11,409 nt of DNA, taken from CAZLBC01 sp964557575. Its GTDB lineage: Bacteria; Planctomycetota; Phycisphaerae; SM23-33. The position numbers and the translations under genes were made by a program. Shown here piece by piece: positions 7,157 through 11,409 of this stretch; within the stretch, counting starts at the first letter, position 1, and every line of letters starts with the position of its first letter. The notes beneath the pieces are model-generated. The model saw nothing but the letters and a program-made list of their open reading frames with translations. It made no database searches and had not been told where the DNA came from. The stretch covers positions 1-11,409 of the forward strand of contig CAZLBC010000127.1 in NCBI GenBank assembly GCA_964557575.1, written 5' to 3'.

Positions 7157-7714
7157 TCATGCCCCCCCCGGGCGAGCGGCGCTGCCCGCGAGCCCGGCCA
7201 GATCGCGCAGGAAAAACTCGATACAGTAGGTCACAAAGAAAAAGCCGCTGATCGGCAGGCACAGGTCGAGATACCCGACGGCCACGGGCATCCCGGTGAA
7301 GGGGTTCTTCATGGTCGGCGACAACTGGCCGCTGGCAAAGGCGTTCCGGGCGTACCCGATCCCGCCGATGCACAGTACCTGCACGGCGAAATAGGCCACG
7401 AGCAGGTTGATCAGCAGGTCGAGCGCCGCCCGCAGCCGCGGACGCGGGTTCAGCAGGGAGGCGAAATACTCCATGCCGACGTGGGCCTTGCGGCCGTAGG
7501 CGCAGGCCGCCCCGATCAGGCCGCACCACATCAGCAGGTAGGTCGACAGCTCCTCGGTCCAGGTCGCCGAAAAGTCTATCATCCGGGCGATCACCTGCCA
7601 CAGGACCACGACGGTCATCACCGCCACCAGCAGGACGACCAGCGCGCCCAGCACGGCGCTGCGGACGGCGGCCGCCGCCTTCAGGACGCGCGGTATGTGA
7701 CCCCGGACATTCAT
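7157..7714 (-). CDS. dctQ: TRAP transporter small permease subunit, DctQ type
   Basis: This is the small membrane subunit of the TRAP transporter, pairing with DctM. It has 185 residues and four hydrophobic segments (about 20-44, 60-78, 98-118, 146-168), as expected. The DctQ signature W-TEELSTYLLMW...GAACAYGRKAHVGM spans residues 52-80, and the late motif QLSPTMKNPFTGMP...YLDLCLPISG is present. Its ATG overlaps the dctP stop as ATGA, so translation is coupled. The gene ends Arg-Pro-Gly-Gly-Ala across a G8 tract (7162-7169). Because dctQ and dctM share a frame (TGA-GCG-ATG), loss or readthrough of a single stop would give a DctQM fusion, an arrangement known in other TRAP systems. Confidence 0.93.
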   Translation of the reverse strand: MNVRGHIPRVLKAAAAVRSAVLGALVVLLVAVMTVVVLWQVIARMIDFSATWTEELSTYLLMWCGLIGAACAYGRKAHVGMEYFASLLNPRPRLRAALDLLINLLVAYFAVQVLCIGGIGYARNAFASGQLSPTMKNPFTGMPVAVGYLDLCLPISGFFFVTYCIEFFLRDLAGLAGSAARPGGA

Positions 7715-8748
7715 TCCGTCCCCGGCGCGGACGGCCCGCCACCCGCTTCACCGCATGCCTGTATCTTCCGGATCAGGGGGCCGATGACGTCATCCTGCAA
7801 ATACTTCTCGTACATCGGCCGGACCGCCTTTCGGAAGGGCTCGATTTCCGGGCGGATGATGGTCACCCCCTCGGATTCCAGCAGGGCGAAATTGCTCTTC
7901 ACTTCCTCTTCCCAGATCGCGCGCTGGGCGGCGACGGATTCCCGGAACGCTTCCCCGACCAGCCGCCGCTGGTCCGCCGAGAGGGCCTCCCAGGTCTTCC
8001 GGTTGGCGACCACGACATCCATCGGCGACGAGTGGCGGTCGAGGGAATAGTACTTGCACACCTCGTAGTGGCGGGCGGAGACGACGGAGGGGGGATTGTT
8101 TTCCGCGCCGTCGACGACCCCGCGCTCCAGGGCGGTGTACAACTCGCCCCAGCTTATGGGCTTCGGCGATGCCCCCATGGCCTTGAGCAGTTCGTCGGCC
8201 ATCGGGCTCTTGATCACCCTGATCTTCATGCCGGCCAGGTCGCCCGGCTTCTCGATCGCCCTGTCGATCGTGTAAAAGCTCCGTTCCCCCGCCTCGTAAT
8301 AGCCGATCCCGACCAGGCCCATCCGTTCGCACGCGTCGAGAATCTGCTTGCCGACATCCGAACCGAGCACCCGCCACTTGTGCGCGGTGTCCCGGAACAG
8401 GTAGGGGACGCCGAAGACCTTCATCTCGGGGACAAAACTCTCCAGCGCGGCCGAGGAGACCTTCGTGAAGTCGATGACCCCGTCGCGGCACTTTTCGATC
8501 AGTTCCTTTTCCTGCCCGAACTGCCCGCTCTCGTAGATCTTCAGCTTCAGCGTTCCCCCCGATTTCTCGGCGAGTATCTCCGACCACTTGACCATTCCCT
8601 TGTGAACGGGGTGCCGGGCCGGCAGGCAGTGGCCGAGCTTCATCGTCCCCTTCTGATCCTTCCTGTTACACGAACCCGCCGGCAAACAGAGCAAAACACA
8701 CGTCAATGCGAGGCCCGTCACACGAATCGTCCCGGTCTTTCCAGTCAT
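7711..8748 (-). CDS. dctP: TRAP transporter solute-binding protein, DctP family, probable lipoprotein
   Basis: This is the extracytoplasmic receptor that captures the substrate and delivers it to DctQM. From ATG 8748 it has 345 residues, normal for DctP. The N-terminus has a basic start, a hydrophobic stretch (VTGLALTCVLLCLP) and AGSC at residues 24-27, which looks like a lipobox with lipidated Cys27. Family features include LKIYESGQFGQEKELIEKCRDGVIDF, GMKIRV with the ligand carboxylate-binding Arg at about 177, and ELYTALERGVVDGAENNPP at about 202-220. The start has AAGGA about seven nt upstream; the longer form from 8805 would hide the signal peptide behind 19 residues. It is the first gene of dctPQM-apt. 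By family an organic or sugar acid is likely, but the substrate is not predictable from the sequence alone. Confidence 0.94.
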   Translation of the reverse strand: MTGKTGTIRVTGLALTCVLLCLPAGSCNRKDQKGTMKLGHCLPARHPVHKGMVKWSEILAEKSGGTLKLKIYESGQFGQEKELIEKCRDGVIDFTKVSSAALESFVPEMKVFGVPYLFRDTAHKWRVLGSDVGKQILDACERMGLVGIGYYEAGERSFYTIDRAIEKPGDLAGMKIRVIKSPMADELLKAMGASPKPISWGELYTALERGVVDGAENNPPSVVSARHYEVCKYYSLDRHSSPMDVVVANRKTWEALSADQRRLVGEAFRESVAAQRAIWEEEVKSNFALLESEGVTIIRPEIEPFRKAVRPMYEKYLQDDVIGPLIRKIQACGEAGGGPSAPGTE

Positions 8749-8765
8749 GGCCGTTCCTTCCCGTT

Positions 8766-8807
8766 CGCTATCCGCGAAAAAGCGCGCCGGTGCGCGATAG
8801 CGCACCG
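8766..8807 (-). promoter_or_regulatory. Inverted repeats in the dctP leader: operator or attenuator candidate
   Basis: On the minus strand an 8-bp perfect stem (CGGTGCGC/GCGCACCG, 8788-8807, 4-nt loop) starts just downstream of the predicted transcript start. An overlapping 5-bp stem, CGCGC-ACCG-GCGCG, is followed directly by CTTTTT, like a weak intrinsic terminator. A third option pairs CGCTATC with GATAGCG (8796-8802 with 8766-8772, extended past one bulge). The three cannot all form together. This could be a repressor operator at about +7 to +26 or an attenuator; the sequence does not decide. Confidence 0.45.
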
Positions 8808-8819
8808 ATCAGGAGGGGA

Positions 8820-8848
8820 ATGTTACGCCATGATGCGGGCAAAATCAA
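8820..8848 (-). promoter_or_regulatory. Sigma70-type promoter candidate for dctPQM-apt
   Basis: On the minus strand, TTGATT (-35, 8843-8848, 4/6 to consensus) and TAACAT (-10, 8820-8825, 4/6) are 17 bp apart. The start would fall near 8813, giving a leader of about 65 nt with the inverted repeats at its beginning. It lies within the 156-bp gap after the histidine kinase gene, which lacks a clear terminator, so some readthrough from the kinase promoter is possible. Confidence 0.45.
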
Positions 8849-8904
8849 CGGGACGGGGCAAATCGTTCATGAGATGCCCGGGGTGCATTGCATTCCCGCG
8901 GCAT

Positions 8905-9594
8905 TCACTCCGCCGGCACGCGGGCCGCCACCGTGGTGCCCCCCGCATCCGCGGTGATCTCCAGCCGTCCCGCCAGCGCCGTCACCCGCTCCTTCATGGT
9001 CTGCAGCCCGAGCCCCCTGCCGGCGGCCTCCTCCGGGTCGAATCCGCACCCGTCGTCCGCGATCGCCAGGCGGATCTCGTCGTCGTCCCGCGAAACCGAC
9101 AGCCGGATATGCCGGGGCGCCGCGTGCCGCATCGCGTTCGTGACCGCCTCCTGGGCGACGCGAAAGAGCGCTATCTCCAGCTCGGGGGAAAACCGGGCGG
9201 TGACGGGACCGCAGTCCCAGTCGACCCGGACGTCGATCTTGACCGTGTCGCTGATCAGGGCGAAGGACTGGAGGGCCCGGTACAGCCCCAGGTTCTTGAG
9301 CATCGGGGGGTAGAGGCCGTGGGACACCCGCCTGACGTGCTCGACCAGCCGCGAGCAGCGGTCCGCGGCCGTGCCGAGTTGCGTCGCCAGGTCCGCCGGC
9401 AGATCGTCGGCCGCGGCGACGTTCTTGAGCATGAGCTGCAGGGCGACCAGTTCCTGGGCGAAATGGTCGTGAAGTTCGGTGGCGAGCTGCTTCCGCTCGT
9501 TTTCCTGCGCGCCAAGCAGTTTCACGTGGGCCCGCCGCAGTTCCGCGGTCCGGTCCTCGATGATCCGCTCGAGTTCGTCGCGTGTCTTTACCAT
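8905..9594 (-). CDS. Small cytosolic histidine kinase, NarL/DegS type (HisKA_3 plus HATPase)
   Basis: This is a two-component sensor kinase core that autophosphorylates on His and would pass phosphate to a LuxR/NarL-type response regulator. From ATG 9594 it has 229 residues. Residues 1-35 are a charged, probably coiled-coil helix. The HisKA_3 H-box ENERKQLATELHD contains the phospho-acceptor His42. The ATPase part shows the N-box RVAQEAVTNAMRHA with Asn153, the G1 box DDGCGFD (180-186) and the G2 box GRGLGLQTM (192-200). There is no membrane segment or recognisable sensor domain, so it is far shorter than most relatives. ATG 9594 is preferred because it lies about 45 nt after the predicted transcript start; the longer frame up to 9729 would start before the promoter. 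GAGG lies very close to the start. No response regulator is in the window; it may serve a distant partner. It could be a truncated kinase, but all catalytic boxes are intact. Confidence 0.88.
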   Translation of the reverse strand: MVKTRDELERIIEDRTAELRRAHVKLLGAQENERKQLATELHDHFAQELVALQLMLKNVAAADDLPADLATQLGTAADRCSRLVEHVRRVSHGLYPPMLKNLGLYRALQSFALISDTVKIDVRVDWDCGPVTARFSPELEIALFRVAQEAVTNAMRHAAPRHIRLSVSRDDDEIRLAIADDGCGFDPEEAAGRGLGLQTMKERVTALAGRLEITADAGGTTVAARVPAE

Positions 9595-9646
9595 ACCCTC
9601 ACCGGCCACTGCGCATACCCGCATAAACATGTTTGCGGGATATTGT

Positions 9647-9674
9647 ATTATAGGCGCCGCGGCGGGATGTTCAA
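9647..9674 (-). promoter_or_regulatory. Promoter candidate of the histidine kinase gene
   Basis: On the minus strand the -10 is a perfect TATAAT (9647-9652). The -35 is TTGAAC (9669-9674, TTGA matching consensus) with a 16-bp spacer. The start would be near 9640, about 45 nt before the chosen ATG. The stretch is clearly more AT-rich than its surroundings. Confidence 0.6.
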
Positions 9675-9770
9675 CACGGGGATATACCTGCACCGCGGGT
9701 ATACAAATCCGCAAGAGTCGTATGCCCATATGCCATTAAATTCACGGACGGGTCGGGTACAACACATACC

Positions 9771-10121
9771 GTGGCGATTGCCGTTTTCCGCGGCGGGACA
9801 TACTACCTGCCGTACTCCGGCAGCGGCGCATCGACCCTCGACTACGCCGTGGGGTACGCCGTCGCCGACAGCCCCCTCGGGCCGTTCAGGAAGCACCCGG
9901 GCAACCCGATCGTCCACCGCGGCAACGGCGTCTTCGGCCCCGGCCACGGCAGCGTGGTCGCCGACGCCGCCGGCCGGCTGTGGCACGTCTACCACCAGCA
10001 GAAGGACGGGACCCGGAAGTGGAACCGCTTTATCTGCATCGACCCCCTGTGGTTCGACCAGCACGGCGTCCTCCACGGCAGGGCCACCCGGGGCACCCCC
10101 CACCCCGCCCCCGCGGAGTGA
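9771..10121 (+). pseudogene. C-terminal remnant of a family-43 glycoside hydrolase-like protein
   Basis: The 116-residue frame from GTG 9771 reads like the last blades of a GH43 five-bladed beta-propeller. Recognisable parts are FRGGTYYLPYSGSG, YAVGYAVADSPLGPF, GVFGPGHGSVV with its conserved His, GRLWHVYHQQKDG, and a tail ending TRGTPHPAPAE. Complete GH43 catalytic domains have roughly 300 residues. The N-terminal Asp and middle Asp and the catalytic Glu region are absent. The open frame continues upstream only to a stop at 9651-9653, without recognisable GH43 sequence before about 9760. No ribosome site precedes the GTG, and the region just upstream is occupied by the divergent kinase promoter. 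It is therefore best read as a 5'-deleted gene. Its last 53 bp lie in a 62-bp direct repeat. An expressed short protein cannot be excluded. Confidence 0.7.
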
Positions 10122-10130
10122 GGGGGGGTA
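10069..10130 (+). repeat. 62-bp direct repeat, copy A (end of the GH43 remnant)
   Basis: This stretch matches 10881-10942 without gaps at 59 of 62 positions. It covers the last 17 codons of the GH43 remnant (LHG-ATRGTP-PAPAE), its TGA stop and the G7 run after it. A C5/G5 hairpin with the stop codon in its loop is present in both copies. It forms the left border of the toxin-antitoxin segment. Confidence 0.85.
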
Positions 10131-10174
10131 CCGCGCCGACAGGGGGCCAGGTATGTGCGATCACCTGCCGGAAA

Positions 10175-10209
10175 GTGAACTGGCATGTTCACGCCAAATG
10201 TGGTACAGT
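10175..10209 (+). promoter_or_regulatory. Promoter and palindromic operator candidate of the DUF433/DUF5615 module
   Basis: A perfect inverted repeat, GTGAAC-TGGCAT-GTTCAC (10175-10192), overlaps a -35-like CTGGCA (10180-10185). A -10-like TACAGT follows at 10204-10209 after an 18-bp spacer. The antitoxin ATG is 20 nt past the -10. Antitoxins commonly repress their own promoter, and a symmetric site here is in the right place for that; binding by the DUF433 protein is inferred. Confidence 0.5.
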
Positions 10210-10228
10210 GCCGCAGAGGTGATAGAAG

Positions 10229-10459
10229 ATGAACACGATTGACCGCATCACGTTCGACCCCGAGGTGATGGGGGGAAAACCGTGCATACGCGGGATGCGC
10301 GTGACGGTAGGCACGATTGTAGGGCTGGTTGCGGCCGGCCGTACCCGAGAGGATATCCTCGGCCGGTACCCCTACCTGGAGGAAGAGGACATCCACCAAG
10401 CGCTCACCTACGCGGCATGGCGGGCTGAAGAGATCGAGGTCCCCCTCGCCCCCGCATGA
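10229..10459 (+). CDS. DUF433-domain antitoxin-like protein
   Basis: The 76-residue product matches DUF433 over nearly its whole length: RITFDPEVMGGKPCIRGMRVTV at residues 6-27, then AAGRTREDILGRYPYLEEEDIHQALTYAAW. DUF433 proteins are small winged-helix-like DNA-binding proteins predicted to be antitoxins of PIN-like toxins. The start ATG 10229 has GAGGT eight nt upstream. The stop overlaps the next start as ATGA, which fits a two-gene antitoxin-toxin operon in which the antitoxin comes first. An inverted repeat in the promoter is a plausible self-regulation site. The pair lies between two 62-bp repeats. The family is clear; the antitoxin role is predicted from family and context. Confidence 0.88.
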   Translation: MNTIDRITFDPEVMGGKPCIRGMRVTVGTIVGLVAAGRTREDILGRYPYLEEEDIHQALTYAAWRAEEIEVPLAPA

Positions 10460-10833
10460 GACTCGTGATAGACATGAATCTGTCCCCCGCCTGGGCCCCG
10501 GTTCTCGAACGCGCCGGGCACAATGCGACCCACTGGACGACCGTGGGTGCCCCCAACGCGCATGACCGGGAAATCCTGCAGTGGGCCAAGGCACACGACC
10601 GCGTTCTGTTCACGCACGATCTGGATTTCGGGGCCATTCTCGCAGCCACCGGGACAGACGCGCCCGGCGTGCTCCAGATCCGGACCGAAGACCCAACACC
10701 CGATCACTGTGCACAGTTGGTACTGTCTGTCCTTCGCCGTCATGCCGAGGCGCTGTCTGCAGGTGCCTTGGTCTCCGTGAATGAAGCGCGGGCGAGAGTT
10801 CGGATCCTGCCTCTCAGCAGTACAGAAGACTGA
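10456..10833 (+). CDS. DUF5615 (Mut7-C-like PIN fold) putative toxin nuclease
   Basis: The 125-residue protein begins MRLVIDMNLSP, the hallmark DUF5615 start (usually LDENLSP), with Asp6 as a likely metal ligand. Further acidic positions fitting a PIN-like active site are Asp37/Glu39 in AHDREIL and Asp55/Asp57 in FTHDLDFG. Such proteins are predicted RNases partnered with DUF433 antitoxins. The family's E in DEN is Met here (IDMN), a variation that may or may not matter. The gene overlaps the antitoxin gene by 4 bp, so the two are translationally coupled. It is convergent with the PIN gene further right; the 153 bp between them hold repeat copy B. Toxicity is not shown by the sequence. Confidence 0.86.
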   Translation: MRLVIDMNLSPAWAPVLERAGHNATHWTTVGAPNAHDREILQWAKAHDRVLFTHDLDFGAILAATGTDAPGVLQIRTEDPTPDHCAQLVLSVLRRHAEALSAGALVSVNEARARVRILPLSSTED

Positions 10834-10880
10834 ACAGAACAGGACAGGGATACAGAACGAGCCGGCCGAAAGAATAGCTT

Positions 10881-10942
10881 TCCTCCACGGCACGGCCACC
10901 CGGGGCACCCCCCAACCAGCCCCCGCGGAGTGAGGGGGGGTA
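10881..10942 (+). repeat. 62-bp direct repeat, copy B, carrying an orphan GH43 C-terminal tail
   Basis: It matches 10069-10130 at 59/62 positions, with sharp divergence on the left at 10880. Translated in the corresponding frame it gives LHGTATRGTPQPAPAE and a stop: 17 codons with no gene in front of them. Two of the three differences change an amino acid (Arg to Thr, His to Gln) and one is silent. It lies between the convergent DUF5615 and PIN genes. The G/C hairpin it carries could hinder transcription there. Confidence 0.85.
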
Positions 10943-10986
10943 TCAGCGCAGCGGGTACGGCGTCCGCGCGGGACTGCCTGTTCGAA

Positions 10987-11385
10987 TTATGTGTCTTCGA
11001 ATTCCCAAAACCGAGACGGGGAGATGATCGGAATATCCAACACCCTCTTCATATCGAGCAGGTCGCTGTCGCCCGTAACGATGCAGTCACACAATCCGAC
11101 GACTGCTGTATCAATGATTGTATCGTCATCCGGGTCGCGACAAAGGGACTCACTGAGTCCATGAGGTGTAACGACTGCACAGCGAGACTTCAAAAGGCGA
11201 AGTGCCCGATTCGTGTCTCGAGCGGTGAACGTGAACTTCTCCTGAAGCTTCTCTTTGAATTCATCCATGATGAAAGGAGAGAGAACAATTTCATGGTTCA
11301 GGGCACAGTGCTCATGGAGTTCATTGCACACACCGTGCGCAATGAACGCTGCAATGAGAACATTGGTATCCAGGACAACCCTCAT
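10987..11385 (-). CDS. PIN-domain putative toxin (PIN_3-like family)
   Basis: The 132-residue protein has a complete PIN nuclease pattern: MRVVLDTNVLIAAF with Asp6, the LSPFIMDEFKEKL helix with Glu42, CRDPDDDTIIDTAV with Asp84 and Asp88, and VTGDSDLL with Asp106/Asp108. This layout matches the family annotated as the PIN-family toxin component of toxin-antitoxin systems, which are Mg-dependent RNases. The start ATG 11385 overlaps the stop of an upstream frame as ATGA, as expected for a toxin following its antitoxin. The gene is visibly less GC-rich than the operons to the left, suggesting separate acquisition. It is convergent with the DUF5615 gene. Confidence 0.88.
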   Translation of the reverse strand: MRVVLDTNVLIAAFIAHGVCNELHEHCALNHEIVLSPFIMDEFKEKLQEKFTFTARDTNRALRLLKSRCAVVTPHGLSESLCRDPDDDTIIDTAVVGLCDCIVTGDSDLLDMKRVLDIPIISPSRFWEFEDT

Positions 11386-11409
11386 GAGACTTTGTCAAAC
11401 ACATCTTGA
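11382..11409 (-). CDS. 3' end of a gene upstream of the PIN toxin, possibly its antitoxin (partial)
   Basis: On the minus strand the last codons read Q-D-V-F-D-K-V-S and stop, with the TGA overlapping the PIN start codon (ATGA). Only eight codons are inside the window, so the family cannot be named. The position and overlap are typical of the antitoxin in a PIN toxin-antitoxin pair. The reading could also be chance, as the frame is short. Confidence 0.45.

Noticed and set aside
10868..10882. GAAAG-AATAG-CTTTC inverted repeat after the DUF5615 gene as a terminator
   Set aside because: It has only five AT-rich pairs with no T-tract, and it partly overlaps the start of repeat copy B.
1..11409. 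CRISPR array, tRNA/rRNA genes or an insertion sequence with transposase
   Set aside because: No regularly spaced repeats, no cloverleaf-like sequence and no transposase or integrase frame were found on either strand by eye.

Overview
The window is GC-rich bacterial DNA, densely packed with genes, and nearly all of it is read from the minus strand. It carries a bacterial housekeeping block and TRAP transport genes. A family-43 glycosidase remnant and small toxin-antitoxin modules sit at the right end. The mix (GlnRS beside GluRS, TRAP transporter, GH43-type sugar hydrolase, DUF433/DUF5615 pair) fits a free-living or gut Gram-negative-type bacterium, perhaps of the Planctomycetes/Lentisphaerae/Kiritimatiellae sort. 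No taxonomic marker is present, so that placement is a weak inference.

Region 1 (29-4955, minus strand, read right to left) is a likely operon: an uncharacterised DRE-TIM aldolase-like enzyme, glnS, gltX and rsmE. Gaps are 39, 20 and 14 bp. A good sigma70-type promoter (TTGCCA-N17-TACAGT) lies about 80 bp upstream of the aldolase. Having both glnS and gltX implies that tRNA-Gln can be charged directly. At the glnS-gltX junction an A8 tract lies where a -1 slip would lead straight into the gltX frame, so a GlnRS-GluRS fusion product is possible.

Region 2 (5305-8748, minus strand) is a second operon: dctP (lipoprotein-type solute receptor), dctQ, dctM and apt. dctP and dctQ overlap by 4 bp, dctQ and dctM are 3 bp apart and in the same frame, and apt follows 22 bp after dctM. 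A promoter candidate (TTGATT-N17-TAACAT) precedes dctP. Just downstream of it is a leader with competing inverted repeats, which could be an operator or an attenuator.

Region 3 (8905-9594, minus strand) is a small cytosolic NarL/DegS-type histidine kinase without a sensor domain. It has its own promoter (TTGAAC-N16-TATAAT), and no response regulator is visible nearby.

Region 4 (about 9760-11409) looks like accessory, rearranged DNA. It starts with the C-terminal part of a GH43-family protein on the plus strand. A DUF433/DUF5615 toxin-antitoxin pair with its own promoter and palindromic operator candidate follows. The pair is bracketed by a 62-bp direct repeat (59/62 identical) that encodes the GH43 C-terminal tail, so the toxin-antitoxin segment probably entered at, or recombined through, the ends of GH43 genes. 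The last ~430 bp are visibly less GC-rich and hold a PIN-domain toxin on the minus strand, plus the last codons of a partner gene cut off by the window edge.

The two most interesting points are the possible frameshift fusion of the two aminoacyl-tRNA synthetases and the repeat-bracketed toxin-antitoxin cassette.
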